In this document: positions 48,901-58,688 of the stretch, in pieces
How the letters are laid out: each line of letters opens with the position of its first letter
Numbering within the stretch: the stretch's first letter is position 1
From: Pseudomonas fortuita
GTDB taxonomy: Bacteria > Pseudomonadota > Gammaproteobacteria > Pseudomonadales > Pseudomonadaceae
DNA length: 64,000 nt
NCBI RefSeq assembly: GCF_026898135.2
Contig: NZ_CP114035.2
Coordinates: 1,591,501 to 1,655,500, forward strand
Direction: 5' to 3'
Position numbers and translations under genes: made by a program
The notes under the pieces: generated by a model
Databases searched by the model: none
What the model was told of the DNA's origin: nothing
The model's input: only the letters and a program-made list of their open reading frames with translations

Positions 48901-49131
48901 GTGAGATCGAGCGCCGCCCACGCGGCGCATCGCGACGCAAGGCCGCTCCCACACTTGTTTCGGGCCAGTTATTCCTGTGGGATTCGCGCGCGTAGGCCTT
49001 GGCGCATGCATCGATATCGCGTCGTACATACAAGGCGGTCGCGCGCGCCTGGCGCAGGATGGACTGGCCCGAAACAAATGTGGGAGCGGCCTTGCGTCGC
49101 GATGCGCCGCGCGGGCGGCGCTCGATCTCAC
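48901..49131. repeat. 231-bp palindromic element, copy 2
   Basis: It has the same length and layout as 10689-10919: outer GTGAGATCGAGCGCCGCC facing GGCGGCGCTCGATCTCAC, REP cores GCAAGGCCGCTCCCACA, and a centre on GATATC (49013-49018). The central part matches copy 1 better when one copy is reversed (GTACGACGCGATATCG shared). It occupies most of the asd-usg gap (446 bp); no gene is seen in the rest. Confidence 0.85.
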
Positions 49132-49266
49132 AAACACCGCAAATCCCAAGCCATCCCCGCTAGCCCTCACGCAACCCACAGCGGCGAAGATACGGCCAGC
49201 ACAGACAAAACCCTACAATCCGAGTAAAGTGCCGCCCCCGCCGTTTTCTGCAAGAGGATCCCTACC

Positions 49267-50271
49267 ATGACACACCCTTTGGACATCGCCGTCGTCGGCG
49301 CCACCGGCAGCGTCGGTGAAGCCTTGGTGCAGATCCTCGAAGAACTCGCATTCCCGGTCGCCACGCTGCACCTGCTGGCCAGCATGGAATCGGCGGGCAG
49401 CAGCGTGATGTTCGCTGGCAAGAAGCTGAAAGTGCGCGAAGTCGACAGCTTCGACTTTGCCCAGGTCAAGCTGGCCTTCTTCGCCACCGGCGCCGCCGTC
49501 AGCCGCAGCTTTGCCGGCAAGGCGCTGCAGGCAGGCTGCACGGTGATCGACCTGTCCGGTGGCCTGGACGACGCCCTGGCCTTGGTGCCGGAAGCCAATA
49601 CCGACCGCCTGGCCGGCCTGTCGTTGCCAGCGCGCATCATCAGCCCATGCTCGGCCGCTGTAGCCCTGGCCGTCGCGCTGGCGCCGCTCAAAGGCCTGCT
49701 CGACATTGAGCGGGTGCAAGTGATGGCCGCGTTGGCGGTGTCTGCGCAAGGCCGTGAAGCGGTCAGCGAACTGGCCCGGCAAACCGCTGAGCTGCTCAAT
49801 GCCCGGCCGCTGGAGCCTCGCTTCTTTGACCGCCAGGTGGCATTCAACCTGCTGGCCCAGGTAGGGGCCGCCGATGAACAGGGCCATACAGCGCTGGAGC
49901 GCCGCCTGGTCAGCGAGTTGCGGGTGCTGCTCGGCATGCCTGAATTGAAGATTTCCGTAAGCTGCGTTCAAGTCCCGGTGTTTTTCGGCGATAGCTTCAG
50001 TGTGGCTGTGCAGAGCCGTCGCCCGGTCGACCTGGAGGCGGTCAACCAGGCGCTGGAGGCAGCCGATAGCGTCGAGCGGGTGGAGCGTGATGATTATCCG
50101 ACCCCGGTCGGTGACGCAGTGGGCCAAGACGTGGTCTATGTTGGTCGTGTACGTCACGGTGTTGATGAAGACCAGCAGCTCAACCTCTGGCTGACCACCG
50201 ACAACGTGCGCAAAGGCGCCGCGCTCAATGCCGTGCAAGTGGCACAATTGTTGATTAAACAGATGCCGTAA
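49267..50271 (+). CDS. Asd-like paralogue (Usg type), probably not catalytic
   Basis: The 334-residue protein has the Asd Rossmann start DIAVVGATGSVGEALV and the ASD dimerisation domain. The cysteine (C128) is kept in ISPCSAAV, where true enzymes have (P/G)NC. The position of the catalytic histidine, in VPVFFGDSFSV, is aspartate (D242) where active Asd has GHS. It is therefore unlikely to make aspartate semialdehyde. Its neighbours, asd upstream and fimV-truA downstream, are as recalled for E. coli usg (before truA) and P. aeruginosa. Role unknown. Confidence 0.88.
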   Translation: MTHPLDIAVVGATGSVGEALVQILEELAFPVATLHLLASMESAGSSVMFAGKKLKVREVDSFDFAQVKLAFFATGAAVSRSFAGKALQAGCTVIDLSGGLDDALALVPEANTDRLAGLSLPARIISPCSAAVALAVALAPLKGLLDIERVQVMAALAVSAQGREAVSELARQTAELLNARPLEPRFFDRQVAFNLLAQVGAADEQGHTALERRLVSELRVLLGMPELKISVSCVQVPVFFGDSFSVAVQSRRPVDLEAVNQALEAADSVERVERDDYPTPVGDAVGQDVVYVGRVRHGVDEDQQLNLWLTTDNVRKGAALNAVQVAQLLIKQMP

Positions 50272-50342
50272 AAGATACTGGCGAGCACTTTTGTCCTGCT
50301 CTGCTTGCAGGTTTCGGGACGATTCATACAAGGGAAGAGGTC

Positions 50343-53096
50343 ATGCTTCGAATTCGCAAACTGGTTCTGGCCATGGCTGCAGCCTCCGCGCTGTCGTCTG
50401 GCATGGCGAATGCGCTGGGCCTGGGGGAGCTGACCCTGAAGTCGGCACAGAATCAGCCGCTGGACGCCGAGATCGAATTGCTCGACGTACGCGACCTCAA
50501 AGCCGCCGAAGTGGCGCCGAGCCTGGCGCCACCGGAAGAGTTCAGCAAGGCCGGGGTGGCGTTTCCGACCTACCTCGAAGACCTGACCTTCACACCGGTG
50601 ATCAACCCCAACGGCAAGAGCGTGCTGCGGGTGACCTCCAGCCAGCCGCTGCCGGGGCCAGTGGTCAAGTTCCTGGTCCAGGTCATGTGGCCGCAAGGCC
50701 GCCTGCTGCGTGACTACAGCGTGTTGCTCGACCAGGCCAAGGCGCAAGGCGACAAGCCGGCGGCGGGCAATGTCACACCGGCCACAACCGGTGCCAGCAA
50801 CTACACCACCCAGCGCCGCGATACCCTGTGGCAAATTGCTGCGCGCAACACCCAGGGTGGCTCGATCCAGCAGACCATGATCGCGATCCAGGCGCTGAAC
50901 CCGGACGCCTTCATCGGCAACAACATCAACCAGCTGAAGGTTGGCCAGGTACTGCGCCTGCCCGACCAGCAGCAGGTCCAGAACATTGCCCAAGGCGAGG
51001 CGAACCGCGAGGTGGCCGAGCAGTACGCCGCCTGGCGTGAAGGCCGCCGCCTCGGCCCGCGTGCCCGCCAGCTGGACGCTACCCGCCGTGGCGCCGCCGA
51101 AGCCGCCCCGGCGCGCATCGCCCAGGGCGACAACCTGCGCCTGGTCACACCGGGCAGCCAGGCCGGTGCCGGCCAGGCCAAGGCACTCAACGACAAGCTG
51201 GCCGTGGCCCAGGAAAGCCTGGACACCAGCCGCCGTGACAACGACGAACTCAAAAGCCGCATGGCCGACCTGCAGAGCCAGCTGGACAAGCTGCAGCGTC
51301 TGATCGAGCTGAAGAACAATCAGCTGGCGCGCCTGGAAGGCCAGGGTGCAGCCGCTCCGGCAGTGGCAGCTGCTGCTTCTGCCCAGCCGGCAGCCGCCGC
51401 TCAGCCAGCGGTCAAGCCTGCACCTGCTGCCGTCGATACCGCGCCCAAGCCGGTGCCGGCCGCCAATCCAGCGTCAGCTAGCCAGTCGGGCAGCGCACTT
51501 GACCAGATCCTGGGCAACCCGTGGCTGCTTTGGCTGATTGCCGGCTCCAGCATTCTGGTGCTGGCCTTGTTGCTGTGGCTGCTGGCGCGCAAGCGCAAGG
51601 CCCAGCAAGAAGCAGAAAAGCACCTGCGCATGGCGCGGGCGCTGGAAGAAGAGCAAGGCACAGGTTTCGACAACGATACCGAGAGCCTTGACGGCGTTGA
51701 GGTCGCGGAGCCGAGCGTGACGCTGTCGCCAGCCGTGGTCGCAGCCTCGGCTGCCGCTGCCGTTGCTGCGGAAAAAGTGGCAGCGCCAGCCGCCGAGCCA
51801 GCACTCGAGCCTGAGCCGTACGCAGACCCTCACGCCGCGCTGTTGGCCGAAGTGGATCAATGCCTGGCCGAGGGCCGCCTGAATCGCGCCACCGAACTGC
51901 TGGAGCCCACTGTGGACGCCGCGCCGGAGCGTGACGACCTGCGCTTGAAACTGATGGATGTGTACGCCCGCCAGGGTGATCAGAGCGCGTTCGCCGAACA
52001 GGAGCGCAAGCTGCCGGCCAGCGAGCACAACACTGCCCAGGTTGCCGGGCTGAAAGAACGTTACCCGGCCATGCTCGGCCTGGCCGCCGCCGGCCTGGGT
52101 GCGGCGGCGCTGGCTGCCGAGATGGATCAGCAGTATGTGCAGGAGCTGCTGCACGACGAGCCTGAGGCGCCGGTGGTTGCTGATGTCGTGCCTGGCGAGG
52201 TGCCTGAGTTCGAGCAACAGGTAGAGGCTGAGCCAGAGGTTGTGGCGCAAGCAGAGCCTGAAGCCGAACTGGATGCCTTCGAAGAACTGCCGACCCTCGA
52301 TGCACCGGGCCTGGATGAGCAGGACCTGGACAGCGCCTTCGACCTGAGTCTGGGTGAAGACCTGCCGGAAGAAGACCCACTGGCAGCGCCGTTGCTGAAC
52401 GAGCCGGCGGCACAGGAACCTGTACCCGACGAGCTGGTCATTGCCGAGCCTGTGCTGGATGAGCCAGCGCTGGAAACGATTCAGCCAGAAGAGCAGCCGT
52501 TTGCCGTGGATGCCGAACTGCAAGCCGACGCCGACGCCGATTTCGAGGCCATGCTGGCCCAGGCAGAGCCACAGCCTGCTGCGGACCTGTCCGATTTCGA
52601 CCTCGATGTCACTGAGCCGGTTGCCCCGGCCGCCCCGCAAGCCGTGGAGGAGGCCCCGGTGGACATCGCCGCCGAGCTGGCTGCCTTCGACAGCGTGCCG
52701 GAGTTTGACCCGGTCTCCGAGTTCGACATGCCGTCGGATTTCGACTTGTCGCTGTCGCTGGAAGACGATTCGCCTGCCGCCAAGCGCTTTGCCTCGGAGC
52801 TGGACGACGTCAACGCCGAACTGGACAAGCTGTCGCAAAGCCTCGAATCGCCATCGCTGGAGCCACACTTCACCAGCGACGATGCGATTGCGCAGCCTGA
52901 ACCCGAGCCATTGGACGACCTGGACTTCGACTTCTTTTCCGGCAGTGACGAAGTGGCCACCAAGCTCGACCTTGCCCGCGCCTACATCGACATGGGCGAC
53001 AATCAGGGGGCCCGCGACATCCTTGATGAAGTGGTCAAGGACGGCGACGACAGCCAGCGCCAGGAAGCCGAGGACATGCTGTCTCGCCTGGTCTGA
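50343..53096 (+). CDS. fimV: FimV-type peptidoglycan-binding polar protein
   Basis: FimV is an inner-membrane landmark protein needed for polar assembly of type IV pili and for polar cyclic-nucleotide signalling in P. aeruginosa. The 917 residues comprise a signal peptide (about 1-24), the FimV N-terminal domain, a LysM motif (about 155-205, TTQRRDTLWQIAARNT), a coiled coil (about 285-330), an Ala/Pro linker, one membrane helix (about 394-417) and a long acidic cytoplasmic part. It ends in the conserved FimV domain with KLDLARAYIDMGDNQGARDI. The P. putida group usually has few pili, so its role may be limited. Confidence 0.95.
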   Translation: MLRIRKLVLAMAAASALSSGMANALGLGELTLKSAQNQPLDAEIELLDVRDLKAAEVAPSLAPPEEFSKAGVAFPTYLEDLTFTPVINPNGKSVLRVTSSQPLPGPVVKFLVQVMWPQGRLLRDYSVLLDQAKAQGDKPAAGNVTPATTGASNYTTQRRDTLWQIAARNTQGGSIQQTMIAIQALNPDAFIGNNINQLKVGQVLRLPDQQQVQNIAQGEANREVAEQYAAWREGRRLGPRARQLDATRRGAAEAAPARIAQGDNLRLVTPGSQAGAGQAKALNDKLAVAQESLDTSRRDNDELKSRMADLQSQLDKLQRLIELKNNQLARLEGQGAAAPAVAAAASAQPAAAAQPAVKPAPAAVDTAPKPVPAANPASASQSGSALDQILGNPWLLWLIAGSSILVLALLLWLLARKRKAQQEAEKHLRMARALEEEQGTGFDNDTESLDGVEVAEPSVTLSPAVVAASAAAAVAAEKVAAPAAEPALEPEPYADPHAALLAEVDQCLAEGRLNRATELLEPTVDAAPERDDLRLKLMDVYARQGDQSAFAEQERKLPASEHNTAQVAGLKERYPAMLGLAAAGLGAAALAAEMDQQYVQELLHDEPEAPVVADVVPGEVPEFEQQVEAEPEVVAQAEPEAELDAFEELPTLDAPGLDEQDLDSAFDLSLGEDLPEEDPLAAPLLNEPAAQEPVPDELVIAEPVLDEPALETIQPEEQPFAVDAELQADADADFEAMLAQAEPQPAADLSDFDLDVTEPVAPAAPQAVEEAPVDIAAELAAFDSVPEFDPVSEFDMPSDFDLSLSLEDDSPAAKRFASELDDVNAELDKLSQSLESPSLEPHFTSDDAIAQPEPEPLDDLDFDFFSGSDEVATKLDLARAYIDMGDNQGARDILDEVVKDGDDSQRQEAEDMLSRLV

Positions 53097-53099
53097 TGC

Positions 53100-53225
53100 T
53101 CGCGCCTGTGGGAGCGGCCTTGTGTCGCGATAGGGCCGCATAGCGGCCCCAGAATTTCAGCCACTCAGCTAGCATCGCCGGGGCCGCTCTGCGGCCCTAT
53201 CGCGGCACAAGGCCGCTCCCACAGC
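53100..53225. repeat. REP doublet
   Basis: Two opposed REP copies, TGTGGGAGCGGCCTTGTGTCGCGATAGGGCCG and CGGCCCTATCGCGGCACAAGGCCGCTCCCACA, lie about 65 bases apart between fimV and truA, forming a large hairpin. Confidence 0.88.
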
Positions 53226-53283
53226 CCTACAAGGCTGCCGTTGTCGTTATAATCCCCGCCATTTCGTACACCCCACAGGTTTC

Positions 53284-54144
53284 ATGCGCTTGGACATCAT
53301 CGACACCGCTACCGCCGAATCCGCAGCCGAAGGCTACTCCCGTATCGCCCTGGGCGTGGAATACAAGGGCGCCCGCTACCGCGGCTGGCAGCGCCAGGCC
53401 AGCGGAGTACCCAGCGTCCAGCAAGCGCTGGAACAAGCATTGTCCAAGGTGGCCAACGAACCGGTTTCGGTGATCTGTGCCGGGCGAACCGATGCCGGTG
53501 TGCATGGCTGTGGCCAGGTCGTGCACTTCGATACCCGTGCCGTACGCGACGAGCGCGCCTGGACCCTGGGCACCAATTTCAACCTGCCGCACGACATCAG
53601 CGTGGTCTGGTCGCGGCCGATGCCGGCCGACTTCCATGCCCGCTTCAAGGCATGTGCCCGGCGCTACCGCTATGTCATCTACAACGACCCGATCCGCCCG
53701 GCGCACCTGGCCGAGGAAGTGACCTGGAACCACCGCCCGCTGGATGTCGAACGCATGGCCGAAGCCGCGCAGTTCCTGCTTGGCACCCACGACTTCAGCG
53801 CCTTCCGCGCCAGCCAGTGCCAGGCCAAGTCGCCGATCAAGCATATCTACCACCTGCGCGTTACCCGCCATGGCCAGATGATCGTGCTGGACGTGCGCGC
53901 CACGGCTTTCCTGCACCACATGGTGCGTAATATTGTCGGTGTGCTGACGGCCATTGGCGCCGGCGAGCGCCCGGTCACCTGGGCGCGTGAAGTGCTGGAA
54001 GGGCGCAACCGCCGTGAAGGCGGGGTCACGGCCCATCCGTTCGGGCTTTACCTGGTCCAGGTGGAGTACCCCGAGGCGTATGCGCTGCCCCAGCGTTACA
54101 TCGGCCCACACTTTTTGACGGGCTACGAGGCGTTGGCCGACTGA
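53284..54144 (+). CDS. truA: tRNA pseudouridine(38-40) synthase
   Basis: TruA modifies U38-U40 in the anticodon stem of many tRNAs. The 286-residue protein carries the catalytic aspartate (about D70) in CAGRTDAGVHG and the RFKACARRYRYVIYN segment. An HHMVRNIVGVL motif is near residue 217. The start at ATG 53284 precedes the usual core by about 16 residues, a modest extension common in Pseudomonas. The same usg-fimV-truA-trpF order is known in other pseudomonads. Confidence 0.96.
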   Translation: MRLDIIDTATAESAAEGYSRIALGVEYKGARYRGWQRQASGVPSVQQALEQALSKVANEPVSVICAGRTDAGVHGCGQVVHFDTRAVRDERAWTLGTNFNLPHDISVVWSRPMPADFHARFKACARRYRYVIYNDPIRPAHLAEEVTWNHRPLDVERMAEAAQFLLGTHDFSAFRASQCQAKSPIKHIYHLRVTRHGQMIVLDVRATAFLHHMVRNIVGVLTAIGAGERPVTWAREVLEGRNRREGGVTAHPFGLYLVQVEYPEAYALPQRYIGPHFLTGYEALAD

Positions 54145-54205
54145 CGGGCGAATAGCCATTTGCTAACATCCGGCCTTTCACCGTAACAATCAGGGTTCGC
54201 TGTCC

Positions 54206-54826
54206 ATGAGCAATGTTCGCAGCAAGATCTGCGGGATTACCCGTATCGAAGACGCGCTGGCTGCTGCCGAGGCGGGTGCCGATGCCATCGGTTTTGTCTT
54301 CTATGCCAAGAGCCCGCGGGCCGTGGACGTGCGCCAGGCGCGGGCGATCATTGCCGAGTTGCCGCCGTTCGTGACCACGGTCGGTCTGTTCGTCAACGCC
54401 TCGCGTTGCGAGCTGAACGAGATCCTCGAAGTGGTTGCGCTGGACCTGCTACAGTTCCACGGCGACGAGACCCCGCAAGACTGCGAAGGCTATCACCGCC
54501 CCTGGATCAAGGCCCTGCGGGTGCGCCCGGGCGACGACCTGGAGGCGGCCTGCCAGCTTTATGCGGGGGCTCGCGGCATACTGCTGGACACCTACGTGGC
54601 AGGCGTACCCGGGGGAACCGGTGAAGCGTTCGACTGGTCACTGGTGCCGGCACATCTGAGCAAGCCCATCATCTTGGCGGGCGGGCTGTCGGCCGACAAC
54701 GTTGGCCAGGCCATTGCCCAGGTACGGCCTTACGCGGTGGATGTCAGTGGTGGCGTCGAACAGGCCAAGGGCATCAAGGACGCGGCGAAAATCGAGGCCT
54801 TCATGCAGGCGGTGAAACAGGCGTGA
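54206..54826 (+). CDS. trpF: Phosphoribosylanthranilate isomerase
   Basis: TrpF catalyses the third step of tryptophan synthesis as a TIM barrel. The 206-residue protein starts [18 protein letters not shown], with the catalytic cysteine in KICGIT. The acid is in LLDTYV and the phosphate-binding motif is GGLSADNV. It stands apart from the other trp genes, as in other Pseudomonas, where trpF is next to truA and accD. Confidence 0.96.
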   Translation: MSNVRSKICGITRIEDALAAAEAGADAIGFVFYAKSPRAVDVRQARAIIAELPPFVTTVGLFVNASRCELNEILEVVALDLLQFHGDETPQDCEGYHRPWIKALRVRPGDDLEAACQLYAGARGILLDTYVAGVPGGTGEAFDWSLVPAHLSKPIILAGGLSADNVGQAIAQVRPYAVDVSGGVEQAKGIKDAAKIEAFMQAVKQA

Positions 54827-55041
54827 TGGCAGATGTGACGGCTGGCTGCGCGCCATCGTCCATAGCTTTCGCAGCCCTGCGGGGCAGCCGCCGCTGGCGG
54901 CGGAACAACACATTAGCGGTGGAGTGGCACGCTGGCAGCCCCGGTGGCCGGTCTACCATTGTTTCATAAAAGATTTTGAGCTCAAGGGCAGGGCAGGGCG
55001 GTGACACCGCCCCCCGCCTGCCGATACTGGAGAAATAAAGC

Positions 55042-55935
55042 ATGAGCAACTGGTTAGTCGACAAACTGATCCCTTCGATCATGCGTTCCGAGGTGAAGAA
55101 GAGCTCGGTGCCTGAGGGCCTGTGGCACAAGTGCCCAGCCTGTGAGGCCGTGCTGTATCGTCCGGAGCTGGAAAAAACCCTGGATGTCTGCCCCAAGTGC
55201 AACCACCACATGCGCATCGGCGCACGTGCGCGCATCGATATCTTCCTGGATGCCGAAGGCCGTGCCGAACTGGGGGCCGACCTGGAGCCGGTCGACCGCC
55301 TGAAGTTCCGTGACGGCAAGAAGTACAAGGATCGCCTGGCCGGCGCCCAGAAGCAGACTGGCGAAAAAGACGCGCTCATCTCCATGAGCGGCACCCTGAT
55401 GGGCATGCCGATCGTGGTCAGCGCTTTTGAGTTCTCGTTCATGGGCGGCTCCATGGGTGCCATTGTCGGCGAACGCTTCGTACGCGCGGCCAACTACGCC
55501 CTGGAACACCGTTGCCCAATGGTCTGCTTCTCTGCTTCGGGCGGTGCGCGCATGCAGGAAGCGCTGATCTCGCTGATGCAGATGGCCAAGACCTCGGCGG
55601 TGCTGGCGCGCCTGCGCGAAGAGGGCATCCCGTTCATCTCGGTGCTGACCGACCCGGTGTACGGCGGCGTTTCTGCCAGCCTGGCGATGCTCGGCGACGT
55701 TATCGTCGGTGAGCCTAAGGCCCTGATTGGCTTCGCCGGCCCACGCGTGATCGAGCAGACCGTACGCGAGAAGCTGCCAGAAGGCTTCCAGCGCAGCGAG
55801 TTCCTGCTGGAGCACGGTGCTATCGACCTGATCATCTCCCGTGGTGAACTACGCCCGCGTCTGGCCCGCCTGCTGGCACAGATGACCGGCCAGGAAACCC
55901 CGGAGCAAGCGCGTGAGGCGGCTGCTGTCGCGTGA
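55042..55935 (+). CDS. accD: Acetyl-CoA carboxylase carboxyltransferase beta subunit
   Basis: AccD with AccA transfers carboxyl from biotin to acetyl-CoA, making malonyl-CoA for the FabD/FabF pathway encoded earlier. The 297 residues include a four-cysteine zinc finger (C31, C34, C50, C53: KCPACEAV and CPKCNHH) and the carboxyltransferase core with [14 protein letters not shown] and [23 protein letters not shown] site precedes ATG 55042. Its stop overlaps the folC start. Confidence 0.97.
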   Translation: MSNWLVDKLIPSIMRSEVKKSSVPEGLWHKCPACEAVLYRPELEKTLDVCPKCNHHMRIGARARIDIFLDAEGRAELGADLEPVDRLKFRDGKKYKDRLAGAQKQTGEKDALISMSGTLMGMPIVVSAFEFSFMGGSMGAIVGERFVRAANYALEHRCPMVCFSASGGARMQEALISLMQMAKTSAVLARLREEGIPFISVLTDPVYGGVSASLAMLGDVIVGEPKALIGFAGPRVIEQTVREKLPEGFQRSEFLLEHGAIDLIISRGELRPRLARLLAQMTGQETPEQAREAAAVA

Positions 55936-57242
55936 TGAAACAACGAACCCTGGGCGAATGGCTCGCCTACCTCGAGCAGTTGCATCCCTCGGCCATTGAC
56001 ATGGGCCTTGAGCGGTCGCAGAAGGTGCTTGCCCGGCTGGCGCTGGGCAAGCTGGCGCCACGTGTGGTGACGGTAACCGGCACCAATGGCAAGGGCTCGA
56101 CCTGCGCATTCGTGGCCTCGCTGCTGCGTGCCCAGGGGCTCAAGGTCGGCGTCTACAGCTCGCCGCACCTGTTGCGCTACAACGAGCGGGTAGTGATCGA
56201 TGGCCAAGAGGCCAGCGATGAGCGCCTGTGCGAAGCCTTTGCCGCCGTCGAGGCGGCGCGGGGCGATATTTCCCTGACCTACTTCGAAATGGGCACGCTG
56301 GCCGCGTTCTGGTTGTTCTACCAGTCGCAGCTGGATGCCGTAGTGCTGGAAGTGGGGCTTGGTGGCCGCCTGGACACCGTGAACGTGGTGGATGCCGACC
56401 TGGCGCTGGTGACCAGCATCGGCGTCGACCATGTCGATTACCTGGGCAATACCCGCGAGCAGGTAGCCTTCGAGAAAGCCGGGATCTTCCGCCCGGGCAA
56501 GCCGGCCCTGTGCGGCGACCTCGATCCGCCACAACCGTTGCTGGACAAGGCCGCCGAGCTGGCTGCGCCGCTGTTCCTGCGTGGTCGGGACTTTGATCTG
56601 GCCAGCACCGTGGGCGGCTGGAGCTGGCGCGGTACTGCGGCAGACGGCGCGCAAGTTGCGCTTTGTGACCTGCCACTGCTCGACCTGCCCATGGAAAACG
56701 CCACGCTGGCCCTGCAGGCGTACCTGCTGATGGGGCTGCCGTGGGATGCCGCGCAGGTGCGCCAGGCGCTGCTGGCTACCCGCATTACAGGCCGCCTCGA
56801 TCGTCGCCAGGTGAACTGGCAGGGCAAGCGGGTGGAGCTGTTGCTGGATGTGGGGCATAACCCTCATGCAGCGGAGTACCTGGCCCGGCGCCTGACGGCC
56901 CGGCCGCCCAAGGGCCGTCGCCTGGTGGTGTTCGGGCTGCTCGCCGACAAGGACCTGGAAGGCGTGGTCGCGCCGCTGCAGGGCCTGGTCGACGACTGGG
57001 CCGTGGCGCCGCTGGATACCCCGCGCAGCCGCCCGGCTGCCGAGCTGGCCACAGCCTTGACGAACCTCGGCGCCGCGGTGAAGTCTTATGCCAGCGTCGA
57101 CGCCGCCCTTGAAGGGCAATGTGCGCAGGCGACGGCGGATGATCAGGTCCTGCTGTTCGGTTCGTTTTTCTGTGTTGCCCAGGCGCTGGAGTGGCTGGAG
57201 CGGCACGCCCAGGAGGGTGGAGTAGATGGCAGTGCTGGATAA
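55935..57242 (+). CDS. folC: Bifunctional folylpolyglutamate/dihydrofolate synthase
   Basis: FolC adds glutamate to dihydropteroate and to folates. The 435-residue Mur-ligase-like protein has the ATP motif VTVTGTNGKGSTCAFV (about 40-55), SSPHLLRYNERV and LDVGHNPHA. ATG 55935 was chosen; a GTG directly before (55932) is possible. It overlaps accD and, at its end, the SPOR gene, so the block is one operon. The accD-folC order is also found in E. coli. Confidence 0.95.
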   Translation: MKQRTLGEWLAYLEQLHPSAIDMGLERSQKVLARLALGKLAPRVVTVTGTNGKGSTCAFVASLLRAQGLKVGVYSSPHLLRYNERVVIDGQEASDERLCEAFAAVEAARGDISLTYFEMGTLAAFWLFYQSQLDAVVLEVGLGGRLDTVNVVDADLALVTSIGVDHVDYLGNTREQVAFEKAGIFRPGKPALCGDLDPPQPLLDKAAELAAPLFLRGRDFDLASTVGGWSWRGTAADGAQVALCDLPLLDLPMENATLALQAYLLMGLPWDAAQVRQALLATRITGRLDRRQVNWQGKRVELLLDVGHNPHAAEYLARRLTARPPKGRRLVVFGLLADKDLEGVVAPLQGLVDDWAVAPLDTPRSRPAAELATALTNLGAAVKSYASVDAALEGQCAQATADDQVLLFGSFFCVAQALEWLERHAQEGGVDGSAG

Positions 57243-57891
57243 AGGGATGAAACAGCGCATGGTGGGTGCGCTGGTGCTGGTGGCGCTGGCGGTTATTTTC
57301 CTGCCGATGCTGTTCACCCGCGAGGACGAGATGCGCCAGGTGCACGTCGAGGCCCCGCAAGCACCGGCCATGCCAAGCCTGCCGGAAGTGAAGGTGGAGC
57401 CGGTCGCCGTGCCCGAGCCGCAGGCGATTGCGCAAGCGCCGGAGCAGCCAGCGGTGGTGGTCGACGAGTCCACTGCGCCGCCCGCCACGCCCAGTCAGCC
57501 CATTACGCCATCGCCGCAAACCCAGGCGCAGGTCCAGCCGGCCAAGCCACAGGCTGCTGCGCCTAAAGTGGAGTCGAAGCCAGTGGCCACCCCGGCACCT
57601 GCCGCACCAGTGGCAAAGCCGGCTGCCCCTTCAAAAATCGACGTCAATGGCTTGCCTGTCAGTTGGTCCATCCAGTTGGCCAGCCTGTCCAATCGTGCCG
57701 GTGCCGAAAAGCTCCAGCAAACCCTGCGCAGCCAGGGCTACAACGCCTATATCCGCTCGGCGGGCGGAATGAATCGGGTGTATGTCGGGCCGCTGATCGA
57801 GCGCGCCGAGGCGGAGCGGACACGCGACGCCATCAACCGGCAGAACAGCCTCAAAGGCTTTGTGGTGCGTTTCCAGCCAGAGCGCAGCTGA
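57226..57891 (+). CDS. dedD: SPOR-domain inner-membrane protein (DedD type)
   Basis: The 221-residue protein has a short cytoplasmic start, a membrane helix (about 14-30), a long Pro/Ala/Gln-rich periplasmic linker (about 35-140) and a SPOR domain (about 145-220) with WSIQLASLSNRAGAEKL and YVGPLIERAEAER. SPOR domains bind denuded septal glycan strands, and DedD helps constriction in E. coli. Its 5' end overlaps folC by 17 bases. A REP doublet lies between it and cvpA. Confidence 0.9.
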   Translation: MAVLDKGMKQRMVGALVLVALAVIFLPMLFTREDEMRQVHVEAPQAPAMPSLPEVKVEPVAVPEPQAIAQAPEQPAVVVDESTAPPATPSQPITPSPQTQAQVQPAKPQAAAPKVESKPVATPAPAAPVAKPAAPSKIDVNGLPVSWSIQLASLSNRAGAEKLQQTLRSQGYNAYIRSAGGMNRVYVGPLIERAEAERTRDAINRQNSLKGFVVRFQPERS

Positions 57892-57899
57892 TAGCACGA

Positions 57900-58010
57900 G
57901 GGCGGCTTTGCCGGCCATCACCGGCAAGCCAGCTCCAGAGAGTGCCTGGCAAATCACCCGGTCATGTTTTGTTCTATGAAAGGTGGCTTGCCGGCGATGA
58001 AGCCAACACC
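57900..58010. repeat. REP doublet
   Basis: CACCGGCAAGCCAGCTCC and GGTGGCTTGCCGGCGATG face each other over about 60 bases in the gap before cvpA. Confidence 0.7.
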
Positions 58011-58088
58011 AATCCACCCGACATTCCGCTTACTCCCAGCCCGTCGCTCTGGTAAAATGCGCCGCCTCAAACGTCTGCAGGCAGCACC

Positions 58089-58646
58089 GTGGCATTTACC
58101 TTGGTTGATTGGGCGATCATCGCGATCATCGCCGTCTCCACACTGATCAGTCTCAAGCGCGGCTTCGTCAAGGAAGCCTTGTCGTTGCTCATCTGGATCG
58201 TTGCGGGTGCGGTTGCGTGGATGTTCGGCGGTTCGCTCTCGGTGTATCTTGAGAGCTATATCCAGACGCCATCCATGCGCGTCATCGCCGGCTGCGCCAT
58301 TCTTTTCGTCGCCACCTTGCTGGTGGGGGCCATGGTCAACTTCCTTGTCGGCGAGCTGATCCGTGTGACCGGGCTGTCCGGCACCGATCGTTTCCTGGGC
58401 ATGGCCTTTGGCGCTGCGCGCGGGGCCTTGCTGGTAGTGGTGGCCATAGGCCTGATCAGCCTGGGGCCTGTTCAACAAGACACCTGGTGGCAGGAATCAC
58501 GCCTGATACCACAATTTCTCTTGGTCGCCGACTGGTCGAAAAACCTGATCCTGGGTTTTACCGGCCAATGGACGCCCAGTGGGTTGATCAGCGCTCCGGC
58601 TGATCTTCCGTTCAAGGAACAGTTGCTCGGGCCGTCCCGGCCCTGA
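58089..58646 (+). CDS. cvpA: CvpA family membrane protein
   Basis: The 185-residue protein starts at GTG 58089 and has about four hydrophobic helices (about 5-25, 30-50, 65-88, 105-125). It shows the CvpA pattern LVDWAIIAIIAVSTLISLKRGFVKEAL, shortened here: DWAIIAII then KRGFVKEALSLL. CvpA was described through colicin V production and is needed for envelope stress survival in enteric bacteria. It precedes purF by 42 bases, the pairing known from E. coli. Confidence 0.9.
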   Translation: MAFTLVDWAIIAIIAVSTLISLKRGFVKEALSLLIWIVAGAVAWMFGGSLSVYLESYIQTPSMRVIAGCAILFVATLLVGAMVNFLVGELIRVTGLSGTDRFLGMAFGAARGALLVVVAIGLISLGPVQQDTWWQESRLIPQFLLVADWSKNLILGFTGQWTPSGLISAPADLPFKEQLLGPSRP

Positions 58647-58688
58647 GCGCTATTCACTCAAGTTTCGTCAAAGTAGGGGTTGCGTCGC

